Source: Paenibacillus sp. JZ16 (GTDB lineage Bacteria; Bacillota; Bacilli; Paenibacillales; Paenibacillaceae). From it: a DNA stretch of 64,000 nt. The stretch covers positions 930,001-994,000 of the forward strand of contig NZ_CP017659.1 of assembly GCF_015326965.1 (NCBI RefSeq). Direction: 5' to 3'. Every line of letters begins with the position of its first letter. Within the stretch, counting starts at the first letter, position 1. The notes beneath the pieces were generated by a model that was not told the DNA's origin, did no database searches, and saw nothing but the letters and a program-made list of their open reading frames with translations. Shown in pieces: positions 23,701 to 32,492 of this stretch. Position numbers and translations under genes: made by a program.

Positions 23701-24873
23701 TCATGAAGTGAAGAGAACGTTTTTTCCCGTCGTCTCGCCAATCACCAATTCCGGCTCCACGAGGGTTTTAAAGTATTTTCCGTCTTGTCCGTCATCACTG
23801 TTAATGACTTCAAGCAGCGTGTACGCCGCGCGGTAGCCCATGTCCCGTTCAAACTGTTTAACATGCGTAAACGTGCTGTAGCCTTCGATGATGGAAGTCG
23901 GATCATCAAAACTGATGATGGAAATGTCCTCAGGCACCTTCAATCCAGCTTGACGCGCAATCTGGTAGATTTTCACGCCAAGACTTCCATTTAGCGTGAT
24001 ATAGGCGGTTGCCATTCGATTTTGGATATAGCGGTACAGGGGATGGGTTTCAGCTTGCTCCAAACTTCCGATTTCAAAATCGGTCACGATGTGGGCAGGA
24101 TTAATGAGGGATCCCTTTTCCTTGAAGGCATTCATATATCCGTCGATCCGCTCTTGAACGGTAACGGTTTGTATGGGGGAATCGGAGCATATGGCGATTT
24201 CGCGATGCCCCAGCTCCCACAGGTAGTTTACAGCCATGTTAACGCCAAGCCTGCCGTCTGATGCGATATAATGCGTTTCGACCCCTGGAAGGTAACGGTC
24301 GATGAGAACGAACGGAAACCCCGCAAATTTCATGCTTAGAATTTCCTCGTTGAATAATTCCTCGTCAACCGGGAAAATCAGTAACCCTTCCACTCCGATT
24401 TTACAACATGTCTTGATTGCCTCTTTTTCCTTATCAAGGCTGCCCTCCGATAAATAGATGACGCAGCGGTAATCGTTCTCGTTGAGTGCCTGCTGAATAC
24501 CTTGTATAAGCCGAATCGTAAAATAATCATAAATGCTGGGCAGAATCAGGCCTATTAACCGTGTCCCCATTTCTCCGCCAGCTTTATGAATAGACTTTAC
24601 GGCGTTTATAGGAGAAGTCGCCGACATTTCAGATTCAGGTTCACTTACAAAAGTCCCCTTTCCGGGCACTCTGGTTATGATTTTTTCGTTAACCAAGCCG
24701 GCCAGGGCATTAACGACCGTAATCTTGCTGACTCCGAAACGCTCCATGAGTTCTTTTTCCGTAGGAATACGGTCTCCAACCTTCAATACTTGCGACGATA
24801 TCAAGTCGCGTATATACTCTTGAACCCTCTGATACAACGGCATTCTTTCCGTAGAGCTCAACCGAATCACCAC
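23701..24873 (-). CDS. GntR/LacI chimeric transcription regulator (AraR type)
   Basis: An N-terminal GntR winged helix (MPLYQRVQEYIRDLISSQV, IPTEKELMERFGVSKITVVNAL, ITRVPGKGTFV) is joined to a LacI-type periplasmic-binding effector domain (IGLILPSIYDYFTIRLIQGI to IISFDDPTSI). This is the architecture of AraR, a repressor released by a sugar. The start is a GTG with a weak ribosome binding site; ATG at residue 11 is also possible. An operator-like palindrome overlaps its own upstream region, so it probably represses itself and the transporter operon downstream. Confidence 0.88.
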   Translation of the reverse strand: MVIRLSSTERMPLYQRVQEYIRDLISSQVLKVGDRIPTEKELMERFGVSKITVVNALAGLVNEKIITRVPGKGTFVSEPESEMSATSPINAVKSIHKAGGEMGTRLIGLILPSIYDYFTIRLIQGIQQALNENDYRCVIYLSEGSLDKEKEAIKTCCKIGVEGLLIFPVDEELFNEEILSMKFAGFPFVLIDRYLPGVETHYIASDGRLGVNMAVNYLWELGHREIAICSDSPIQTVTVQERIDGYMNAFKEKGSLINPAHIVTDFEIGSLEQAETHPLYRYIQNRMATAYITLNGSLGVKIYQIARQAGLKVPEDISIISFDDPTSIIEGYSTFTHVKQFERDMGYRAAYTLLEVINSDDGQDGKYFKTLVEPELVIGETTGKNVLFTS

Positions 24874-24884
24874 ATTTCATTCAA

Positions 24885-24897
24885 TATGTTTAATATA
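24885..24897. promoter_or_regulatory. operator candidate, copy O3 (one mismatch)
   Basis: TATGTTTAATATA differs from the O1/O2 palindrome by one base apart from the free central position. It lies 12 bases upstream of the regulator start, a normal place for autorepression. Confidence 0.5.
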
Positions 24898-25107
24898 TAC
24901 ATTACGAATGGCGCAAGCGCTTTATTCCATATCCTTTCTTTGTTTGTGTAGAGCCGGGAGAATGCATCGGATGTGTTCTCCCAGCTCCTCCATTACTTAA
25001 AATAAAAAAATGCTTGCTTGCAGTTGTTATGGTCTATATGTTCTTGTCAAAATATATACAGCGTAAAGAGAAGCCGCATATTGACGATCGTCCATGCGGG
25101 GCGCACA

Positions 25108-25144
25108 AAATAAACGGACAGTCGAGATCTGCTCAACTGTCCGT
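25108..25144 (-). terminator. intrinsic terminator of the nucleotidyltransferase gene
   Basis: ACGGACAGT pairs with ACTGTCCGT around a 13-base loop. On the minus strand the stem is followed by TTATTTTG. It lies about 50 bases after the stop codon. Confidence 0.75.
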
Positions 25145-25197
25145 CCATTAAATCAAGCTGTCATGAGAATGACTTACACCATACAAACGACAAGTAA

Positions 25198-26313
25198 TCA
25201 AATTCTGCTTACATAAAATGATTCGAAATCAGCAACTGAGTCGAACTGGTTCAAAGATACACCTTCTGTTCTTAGATGATTCTCTAATTGTTCGATCAGC
25301 TGCAGGACAGCTATTCGCAATGGTTCAAAATCCTCGGGATCCAGAAGCGCAGTGAGATCCGGATAGCTGAAGCGATGATAATATTCCCGATACTCCCCCA
25401 AATCGAAAATGGCAGGCCAGCGTCCTGTTTCGGCTGCGTACAAAATACGTGCCAAACCATCTTGTAGACCTGTAGCAACGAAAAACGCGGTTTCATAGTG
25501 GCCTTTTTCGCAAGCGGTTAGGAGCTTGTTAAGCATTCCTTTTTCCTCTTCATAGTATCCCTTCATCCAAGTATGGTATGAACGTAATCCTTTGAGCTTG
25601 TTTCTTCGTTCTGAAATTATATGAAGGGTGTCTACAGTCAGTTTCTCGCAAGCAGTCATGATTTCATCTTTAGAATGGCTGAACATCATTGTATCAAGGT
25701 AGAGATCCAGTTGGTCTGGCTTAATTGGAAGATTGTTGACTTGCTCGCGATAATGGCCCCAACTGCGTGTATAGTACGTTTGGTTTAACAACGCAAGAGA
25801 TTTAAAAATGGTAGCGGCAATTTCTTGCGCCAGTATCCGACAAAAGGATAAATCCATGGAGTCTCCGGCAAAACGAAGCTTTATCAAGCTAGTAAAACAA
25901 TCACGCACGACAACCTCAGCTCTATTGATCAATGTTAACGTGTTGGACGGCTCCCCCATGGAAGAGATGGTCTCACGGAGTTTCATGAATTTCGCCAGGT
26001 CTTCATCGGAACGCACATACAATAGTTCACAATCCGCAATAATGGTCGTACTCCAATCTTCGGAAGCTGACATTCTTTCAGCACGATCCCATCCAATTGG
26101 CCAAAAATCAAAACTAATACCGTCGATTATAAACTGTAATTCCACTTGTTTTCCTCTAGGTGTGGCCGGAATGAAGAAAAAGTCTAAGTCCGATCGCTCT
26201 GTCGCCCTCCCCTGCAAATAGGATCCGTAATATCCGACAATCGCAACATCTTGCGGGTAATGGGTCTTAATATGTTTGACAATGACATCGGCTACAGCAA
26301 AAACATCAACCAT
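25198..26313 (-). CDS. nucleotidyltransferase-domain protein (kanamycin-nucleotidyltransferase-like)
   Basis: The polymerase-beta fold signature is clear near residues 27-46: GSYLQGRATERSDLDFFFI, with the two metal-binding aspartates. The remaining 320 residues are mainly helical and would form the substrate domain. The length is greater than that of minimal toxin-antitoxin MNT proteins and closer to aminoglycoside nucleotidyltransferases. GGAGGGGGG lies five bases before the ATG at 26313. It stands alone between a terminator and the peptidase gene. Drug modification is plausible but not shown. Confidence 0.78.
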   Translation of the reverse strand: MVDVFAVADVIVKHIKTHYPQDVAIVGYYGSYLQGRATERSDLDFFFIPATPRGKQVELQFIIDGISFDFWPIGWDRAERMSASEDWSTTIIADCELLYVRSDEDLAKFMKLRETISSMGEPSNTLTLINRAEVVVRDCFTSLIKLRFAGDSMDLSFCRILAQEIAATIFKSLALLNQTYYTRSWGHYREQVNNLPIKPDQLDLYLDTMMFSHSKDEIMTACEKLTVDTLHIISERRNKLKGLRSYHTWMKGYYEEEKGMLNKLLTACEKGHYETAFFVATGLQDGLARILYAAETGRWPAIFDLGEYREYYHRFSYPDLTALLDPEDFEPLRIAVLQLIEQLENHLRTEGVSLNQFDSVADFESFYVSRI

Positions 26314-26491
26314 CAAATCCCCCCTCCTACATACATCCTCTTGATCACGTATTGGAAATACGAATCATGGCATATGCTGATCGTATCGCTCATTCTAGTG
26401 GCTGATCTCTCAACCATTCATCCTGATACGGACAGTTGCATGGGATAACGAATTGTATTGAAGCTAAATGCTAAAATTTTGAACAATATCT

Positions 26492-27418
26492 TTAACAGCT
26501 AATCATGGTTTCTTCATTCCAAAATTCTTTTACTTCGTCTAGGATTTGAGCAGCAGGCGTTATTGTGGCCTCGAAAATCGTTCTTCCTGTTTTTCGTAAA
26601 TAATATTGGATTAAATGATATCCGCAAGCGTATCCGGCGCTATAAGGCATGTTGACCGGTGTAAAGTTTTGAAGTTTTGCGATCTCGTCACCGTAAAGAT
26701 AAGGAGCAAATTGATCAAACCCCGTTAATTGCAATTTCTCTCTAAGCACAGGTTTTATGCGTGTGTTAAGCGTTTCTGCGTTAGTTTTCGTTACCCAGGG
26801 ACCGAGCAATTCTTCTCCAAACATGAACGTAGCATAGTTCTCAGCTAATCCTTCACTTACAATGAGCTCGCCCAAATTAACGGTGTGATCCCACTGAATA
26901 AATTGATAACGTACATTATGGTTGCATTCGTGCGCCAGCGAAGCCTTCATTCGAGGAATCGTGTACTCATTTGGCAAGAGTGTACCCCAGATAAACCCGG
27001 GAATGCCCCCAAAGCCGCTATAACCTTCGTTTATTACTAAAGCACGGCTTTCCGGATTCCCTAGTTGAATCGTAAACAAATAGTCGGTTACAGGGAGGTT
27101 AATTTCATGCTCTGCAAATAGATGCAAGCTTTTCTTCACAGCATGCTCACACTCTAACCAAAATGATTCGGACGAAATCAGCTCGATCTCTGCCGAAATC
27201 TGAGGGGTAATCTGATCTGGGGATCGATGCATCATACTATTAAACGTAAGAACGTCAAAACCATTCGCCTCTTCAGCTTTAAAAGGAATCTGTTGAATCT
27301 GCCATTGTTTCATAAAGGGAGCCATCATTTCGTTTCTGAACATTTCAAGCTTTTCCTCGGGCGAAGCTTGAGCAACTTTTTGATAAATATGATCTGAGCG
27401 CAGTGATTTAATATTCAT
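26492..27418 (-). CDS. DUF2268-type putative zinc metallopeptidase
   Basis: The zinc-binding HExxH motif is HECNH in SLAHECNHNVRYQF, followed by an acidic residue in LIVSEGLAENYATFMFGEE that would complete the gluzincin-like site. The C-terminal part contains MPYSAGYACGYHLIQYYL, typical of DUF2268. The protein has 308 residues and no signal peptide, so it acts in the cytoplasm. GGAG lies 8 bases before the ATG. Its upstream region shares a repeated segment with the APH-like gene at 15955-17016, which suggests a common origin of the two cassettes. Confidence 0.8.
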   Translation of the reverse strand: MNIKSLRSDHIYQKVAQASPEEKLEMFRNEMMAPFMKQWQIQQIPFKAEEANGFDVLTFNSMMHRSPDQITPQISAEIELISSESFWLECEHAVKKSLHLFAEHEINLPVTDYLFTIQLGNPESRALVINEGYSGFGGIPGFIWGTLLPNEYTIPRMKASLAHECNHNVRYQFIQWDHTVNLGELIVSEGLAENYATFMFGEELLGPWVTKTNAETLNTRIKPVLREKLQLTGFDQFAPYLYGDEIAKLQNFTPVNMPYSAGYACGYHLIQYYLRKTGRTIFEATITPAAQILDEVKEFWNEETMISC

Positions 27419-27455
27419 TTCTCACACTCCTAGTTATGTATTCATAGAGATAATA

Positions 27456-27532
27456 CACAAACATCATATTTGAAAAGAAGACAACGATGATACACCAACT
27501 ATAGATATATTCATTTATTACCCTCTTACCTC
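27456..27532. repeat. upstream segment repeated at 17030-17106
   Basis: This is the second copy of the 75-base segment described at 17030-17106, again just upstream of a minus-strand start codon. Shared blocks include TTCATTTATTACC and CATCATATT. Confidence 0.6.
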
Positions 27533-27536
27533 TAAT

Positions 27537-27573
27537 GGAAAAGGGAGCAGCTGCCGCGGCATCATCTGCTCCC
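27537..27573 (-). terminator. intrinsic terminator of the importer operon
   Basis: GGGAGCAG pairs with CTGCTCCC around a 15-base loop (27543-27573). On the minus strand TTTTCC follows. It lies about 80 bases after the permease stop codon. Confidence 0.75.
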
Positions 27574-27652
27574 AAGTCATTCAACTCGATCCTTGTTTAT
27601 TTTTGGTAATGCAAGCCGGGCAAGTCCCTATGTGGCACGTTAACCCGGCAAC

Positions 27653-29362
27653 TCAAGATCTGCTGTTTCTTCCATATACGAAATATAAAGTAACGGATGA
27701 CATGATCATCAATATCACCGAATAAACCAAGGTCAACGCTTTGGTATCTGCTAGCGCCTGAGCATCCGTGCTGTTCTTGATGACGATTCCTAACGGCTGA
27801 TACAAAGGATGATAGAGGAACACGGTTACGTCATAATCGGCCAAAATTCCGTTGAAATTCAAGGCAAGAACAGCTAGCGTCGATGGCAGAATGATCGGCA
27901 GCAATACTTTTCTGAACGTATAAAACGGTTTGGCACCCAAATTCCTTGCAGCGTCTTCCAAATTGCTGTCCAAGCTGAAGAAGGAGGCCTTGACCATTCG
28001 CAGGGTAAAAGGAATATGGATGATGACATACGCAATCAGAAGCATCCAGACCGTGCCAACCAGCACCGTATTCCCGATCATCAGCTTCGGCGTGTTAAAG
28101 GTTACGATCAGTCCGATCGCAATCAGCGTTGACGGCAGAATCCACGGAATCAGCAATGCGTATTCCAGGGCAAGCGCCCACTTGTTCTTATATTTATGCA
28201 ATATCCTTGACGCAACCAGCGCCAATGCGACAACAATGACCGAGGCAGCTGCGGCATATAGAATACTTACGAGATAAGGCTTGAATGCCGACATGGATGA
28301 AAATACTTGAATGTAATTATCCAACGTGAAGCTGTTCAAATTCAACGTGGCGGTAGAGATACTGGCCGCATCGGTGAACGAAAAGATGATGATCAGCACA
28401 ACCGGAACGATGTAGAGAACAAACAGGCCGTAAGCCAAAATATGAGCGGCTAAATTCCCGGATTTGCTGCGGATATTTTGTTTGACCAGCTCCGATTTGA
28501 CTTTGGAGACCGACATGAAGTTGCCTTTACGTTCGAACCGGATCATCACGGTCAACAACACCAGTGTGGCCACTCCGAGAATAAGGGCCAGCAGCGCAGC
28601 CAAATCTCTTGACGTCATGCTTCTCGAGAACGTCAGAATCATCGGCGTAATCGTCTGGAATTCCTTGCCTCCGAGGATAAGCGGCGCGGACGTGGCAGCC
28701 AGGCCGGTGAGAAAAGTCAGAATCGTCAGCGCATAGATCGTAGGTTTCAGGACCGGGAGCACGACCCGCCGGAGGATATACCAAGTAGACGCCCCCATAT
28801 TTCTCGCGGCCTCCACCGTTTGAAAGTCGATTTTGCGAATCGCATTGCTCAGGAACAGGAAGTGGTTGGACGTGCAGGCGAACGTCATGACGAATAGAAC
28901 CGCCCAGTAGCCGTGAAACCATGTCGTATTAAAAGAAGGGAATAATTGAACCAGGAGCTTGGTCATAAACCCCTCTTCGCCATAGACGAATTTATAGCCG
29001 GACACCAGCACGACTCCGCTGTAAATCAGGGTCGTAAAATAACCCAATCGCAAAATCTTCGCGCCTTTGATATCGAAATATTCCGAAATCAAAACCAGCG
29101 TAATCCCCACCACATTTACCGTAATAACTAGGGAAAAAGCGAGAATAAAGCTGTTATATAAACTTCGCATCGCGCGTTCGGACGACAGCAGCTTCTCTGC
29201 CGCTTCCAGCGTAAATTTGCCGTCCTTCATGAAAATTTCGCCGTAAATATTCAAGTTCGGATAAATCAGAAAGGCAATGACAAACCAGACAATCAACCCG
29301 TATAAAAGGATCGAGACAGGGTTTATGGAAGCCAGCCGGGTGCTCAGGTTCCGGGCATTCAT
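27653..29362 (-). CDS. fused ABC transporter permease (FbpB/AfuB/PhnU-V type)
   Basis: The protein contains two permease units in one chain, about 12 membrane segments in total. Each half has its own ATPase-docking loop: EAARNMGASTWYILRRVVLP near residue 190 and DAARNLGAKPFYTFRKVLLP near residue 475. This double form is typical of iron, thiamine, sugar-phosphate and 2-aminoethylphosphonate importers, not of CUT1 sugar systems. The start codon overlaps the stop of the ATPase gene as ATGA, so the two are translationally coupled. Confidence 0.9.
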   Translation of the reverse strand: MNARNLSTRLASINPVSILLYGLIVWFVIAFLIYPNLNIYGEIFMKDGKFTLEAAEKLLSSERAMRSLYNSFILAFSLVITVNVVGITLVLISEYFDIKGAKILRLGYFTTLIYSGVVLVSGYKFVYGEEGFMTKLLVQLFPSFNTTWFHGYWAVLFVMTFACTSNHFLFLSNAIRKIDFQTVEAARNMGASTWYILRRVVLPVLKPTIYALTILTFLTGLAATSAPLILGGKEFQTITPMILTFSRSMTSRDLAALLALILGVATLVLLTVMIRFERKGNFMSVSKVKSELVKQNIRSKSGNLAAHILAYGLFVLYIVPVVLIIIFSFTDAASISTATLNLNSFTLDNYIQVFSSMSAFKPYLVSILYAAAASVIVVALALVASRILHKYKNKWALALEYALLIPWILPSTLIAIGLIVTFNTPKLMIGNTVLVGTVWMLLIAYVIIHIPFTLRMVKASFFSLDSNLEDAARNLGAKPFYTFRKVLLPIILPSTLAVLALNFNGILADYDVTVFLYHPLYQPLGIVIKNSTDAQALADTKALTLVYSVILMIMSSVTLYFVYGRNSRS

Positions 29363-30387
29363 GCTTCGCCCTCCCTCATCGGATATTGCAAAATATCGCG
29401 GGTCGGGAGGTAGATGTCAACATCGTCGCCGACCTCATGATGGACGAGCCTGCTTTCTATTTCGATGGTCTTTAACCGTCCGCCGCCGGCAATCTCCAAT
29501 ACGTACTTGCTGTATAAACCGTAAAATTCCCGGTCCGCAATCTTGCCTTTCAATTGGACCGTATCGATACCCTGCAGGGGCTGCAGACTTACCTTCTCGT
29601 TGCGGATATAGGCGATATTCCCCGGCTGAACAACATCATTCAACCGGCTGTTCTCTACCATTCGCGGATCGATCCGGTTAATATCTCCGATGAAATTGCA
29701 CACAAACTCCGTTTGGGATTGATTGTAAACTTCCATGGGCGTGCCCACTTGCTCCAGGACTCCATGATTGAATACTCCGATCCGGTCGGACAGCGTTAAC
29801 GCTTCTTCCTGGTCGTGCGTGACATATATCGTTGTGATCCCGAATTTCTTCTGCAATTGTTTCAGCTCATTGCGCAGCTGTACCCGCAGCTTGGCGTCCA
29901 AGTTGGATAAAGGTTCGTCCAGTACCAAGATGCTCGGCTTCAAAACCAGCGCCCTGGCAATCGCAACGCGCTGCTGCTGGCCGCCGGATAGTTCCGATAC
30001 CTTCTTGAACAGCTGATCATCTTTCAAATCAACCTTCCGGGCAATGTCCCGAACCTTCTGATCCAATTCCGCCTTGGGTAATTTCTTGACTCGCAAGCCA
30101 AAAGCGATATTCTCGTACACATTCATCGTTGGAAAGAGCGCATAGCTTTGAAATACCATCCCGATCTCTCTTTTTTCGATCGGCAAACGGGTAATGTCGG
30201 CGTCTTTCAGCAGGATCTGTCCGCTCGTAGGCATAATAAACCCGACCAGACTGCGAAGGGTCGTCGTCTTCCCGCAACCCGAAGGACCAAGGAACGTGAA
30301 GAATTCCCCCTCCCGAATATGCAAATTAAGGTTTTTGACCGCATGAAATTCACCGAATTTAATATCAACGTTCTGGAATGTAATCAT
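29359..30387 (-). CDS. ABC transporter ATPase (FbpC/PotA type)
   Basis: Walker A is GPSGCGKT (residues 34-41), the Q-loop VFQSYALFP, the signature LSGGQ (133-137) and Walker B ILVLDEP (153-159), followed by the D-loop and the YVTHDQEEAL switch region. About 110 residues after that form a TOBE-like regulatory domain, giving 342 residues in total. GGAAGAG lies 6-9 bases before the ATG at 30387; the upstream extension to 30447 is rejected. The gene lies 27 bases from the binding protein and is coupled to the permease, so this importer has its own dedicated ATPase. Confidence 0.92.
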   Translation of the reverse strand: MITFQNVDIKFGEFHAVKNLNLHIREGEFFTFLGPSGCGKTTTLRSLVGFIMPTSGQILLKDADITRLPIEKREIGMVFQSYALFPTMNVYENIAFGLRVKKLPKAELDQKVRDIARKVDLKDDQLFKKVSELSGGQQQRVAIARALVLKPSILVLDEPLSNLDAKLRVQLRNELKQLQKKFGITTIYVTHDQEEALTLSDRIGVFNHGVLEQVGTPMEVYNQSQTEFVCNFIGDINRIDPRMVENSRLNDVVQPGNIAYIRNEKVSLQPLQGIDTVQLKGKIADREFYGLYSKYVLEIAGGGRLKTIEIESRLVHHEVGDDVDIYLPTRDILQYPMREGEA

Positions 30388-30474
30388 ATTATTCTCTTCC
30401 TTTTTGTTGTACTTGAATGAACGGCTGCATATTGGCATCCCCAACATGCAGCCGGCTTGACTCCATTCCGTTAC

Positions 30475-31593
30475 TTAATGCATAATCTCCAACTCGATTT
30501 TCTCCGCCCACAGATCCATGTTTTCAGCAATAAAAGCCCAATCGAAATCTTGTGGTTTTAATGAAGTAAACAGCTCCTTGACGGACTCATTGGCTTGCTC
30601 AACCGCTTTCGTATTTGCCGGCATGGCATTGAACTCAGCCGCAAATCCCCCTTGAACTTCGCTGGATCCGAGCCATTCCACGAACCGCTCCGCCGTTGCC
30701 TGCTTCTTCGTTCCGTTCACGATTGCCGCATGTTCCACGACCATAGGTACGCCGATTTCCGGACTGACAATGCCTGCTTTCACGTTATATTGCTCTTCCT
30801 TCTGCTGCAGGGTTCCGGAGACGAGCGCTCCTAGCGGCGTTTTACCGCTGGCCAAATTGGCATAGAAATCTTCGCCCTCGACTGCGCTGACGCCGTTGTC
30901 ATACAATTGCTGAATTTCATTCCAGCCTTCCTCGGATATGCCGAGATCACCATTCGGATCTTGGAAGCGGGTCAGAATCCCCGCTACAATAAGGCGAGGC
31001 GTATTTTGTCCAAGCAGCGTAGGAGCTTCGTACTTCCCTTTGTACGCATCGTTCTTATAAAGATCCGTCCAGTCTTTTGGCGCGGTATCGGCCGTGAATT
31101 CGTTCGGGTTATAACCAAGGAGAATCGCTTGCTTCACAAGACCATGATAGTAGCCTTCCGGATCATTTAAACCCTGCTCAACATCACCGGCCCAGCTTGG
31201 AACAAACTTAGCCAGAGCGTCTTCCTTTTTCAAATTCTCATAAAGCATATTATTCAAGCCGTATACGACGTCCGCGATCGGGTTGTTCTTCTCGGCAATC
31301 AAGCGGTTCGTCAAGTCGGCGCCGCCCGCTCCGACAATTTCGATGTCAAATCCAGCACCTTTCGCTTTCTCGATCAGCCATTCGCCGCGGCCGTCAGAGT
31401 TCGCGTTCGTGTACACGATCAGCTTTTCATTCTGGTCTGATTCCGTAGACGACGATTCCGTTGAAGCCGGTGTTCCGGCCGGCGCTCCGGACTCCGAAGT
31501 GCCACCGTTTGCATTGCCGGCATTGCTGCCGCCTCCGCAAGCCGAAACAATCACACACATAATGAGAAGTAGTGCCATTGAAAGTTTTCTCAT
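30475..31593 (-). CDS. extracellular solute-binding lipoprotein (Fe3+/phosphonate/sugar-phosphate family)
   Basis: The signal is MRKLSMALLLIMCVIVSAC with lipobox VSAC and Cys19, then a low-complexity Ser/Thr/Gly linker to about residue 52. The mature domain starts LIVYTNANSDGRGEWLIEKA and has ADVVYGLNNMLYENL and IPLGALVSG-like sites of the AfuA/FbpA/PhnS group. The family binds Fe3+, thiamine, spermidine, 2-aminoethylphosphonate or hexose phosphate. Genes for its permease and ATPase follow and a PhnP-like hydrolase precedes it, so an organophosphorus ligand is the best guess. Confidence 0.88.
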   Translation of the reverse strand: MRKLSMALLLIMCVIVSACGGGSNAGNANGGTSESGAPAGTPASTESSSTESDQNEKLIVYTNANSDGRGEWLIEKAKGAGFDIEIVGAGGADLTNRLIAEKNNPIADVVYGLNNMLYENLKKEDALAKFVPSWAGDVEQGLNDPEGYYHGLVKQAILLGYNPNEFTADTAPKDWTDLYKNDAYKGKYEAPTLLGQNTPRLIVAGILTRFQDPNGDLGISEEGWNEIQQLYDNGVSAVEGEDFYANLASGKTPLGALVSGTLQQKEEQYNVKAGIVSPEIGVPMVVEHAAIVNGTKKQATAERFVEWLGSSEVQGGFAAEFNAMPANTKAVEQANESVKELFTSLKPQDFDWAFIAENMDLWAEKIELEIMH

Positions 31594-31634
31594 GATTCCC
31601 TTAACTCTCCTTTGATCGTGTCATTTTGTTTGGT

Positions 31635-32459
31635 TTAAATGTTGATGATCAACCCGTCATATGCCGGTACAATTCCGGCGGGGCTGAAGATACGGACAAA
31701 ATCCTCATGTAGCAGCTTGGAATTATGGCTGAAATGTGTGACGATGATTTGGCCTTCAGGCTTCAGGATATTTTCTTTTTTGAACTCGCGCTGGACTTCC
31801 AGCACCGTTTCCACGCACATATGATTGCGGTCGCGGGCATTCCCTGTATAACCATGCGTGCAGTCGAGGATGGCGCAATCCAGGTTTTTGCCCTTTAACC
31901 ATGCCCAAGTCGCATCCGGGAACCAGCCCGAATCATGCCCGTACAGCAGTTTTTTCCCTTCCTTTTCGATCACGTATAATAGACAGGTTTCCATCCGGTC
32001 ATGATCGGCCAACAATGGCGTTACCCTTGCATCGCCCATAGCAAAGGTCTCATACGGGCGCAACAGATGGAATTGATACCTTTGACCTTCAAAGCGGCCG
32101 ATGGCGGCACGCGTGTGATGCATCACGGTACCATTCCCATAGATGTGCATCGGATGCTGGAGGCCGTGCGCAATCCCTTCCCTGCGGCATTCCAGATCCG
32201 CAGCATTGAAATGGTCCGAATGCGAATGCGTGACGAGCAGGTGCTCGATTGCCCCCAGATCGATATTGTCCCGCAGCGCCTGCATATAGGAATCCGGGGA
32301 ATAGTCAAATTTGATGACATCGTCCATGATGGCCGAAGTTCGTGTACGGATATTTTTTCCACCAAGCTCCCGTGCCTTGGTACAATGCTCGCAGCGGCAA
32401 AATGCATTGGGAAAGCCCTCTGCGGCTGCGGTTCCTAGAAAGTGAATTTTCAAAGTCAT
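31635..32459 (-). CDS. PhnP-like metallo-beta-lactamase-fold hydrolase
   Basis: The zinc signature HSHSDH lies at residues 78-83 (LLVTHSHSDHF), with later ligands in LLADHDR, YGHDSGW and VTHFSHNS. The N-terminus HFLGTAAAEGFP followed by CRCEHC (residues 21-26) matches PhnP, the phosphoribosyl 1,2-cyclic phosphate phosphodiesterase, where the cysteines bind a structural zinc. The length of 274 residues fits. No C-P lyase genes are in the window. AAGGAG sits 2-3 bases before the ATG and 8 bases before a TTG two codons on, so either start is possible. Hydrolysis of a cyclic phosphate or phosphodiester taken up by the adjacent importer is inferred. Confidence 0.85.
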   Translation of the reverse strand: MTLKIHFLGTAAAEGFPNAFCRCEHCTKARELGGKNIRTRTSAIMDDVIKFDYSPDSYMQALRDNIDLGAIEHLLVTHSHSDHFNAADLECRREGIAHGLQHPMHIYGNGTVMHHTRAAIGRFEGQRYQFHLLRPYETFAMGDARVTPLLADHDRMETCLLYVIEKEGKKLLYGHDSGWFPDATWAWLKGKNLDCAILDCTHGYTGNARDRNHMCVETVLEVQREFKKENILKPEGQIIVTHFSHNSKLLHEDFVRIFSPAGIVPAYDGLIINI

Positions 32460-32492
32460 TTCTCCTTGCCATGCAAACTGTAGTGATCCATT

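Larger units (their letters stand above)
24874..25197. other. intergenic region upstream of the GntR/LacI regulator
   Basis: It holds operator copy O3 (24885-24897) and the terminator of the nucleotidyltransferase gene (25108-25144). No gene is seen. Confidence 0.5.
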
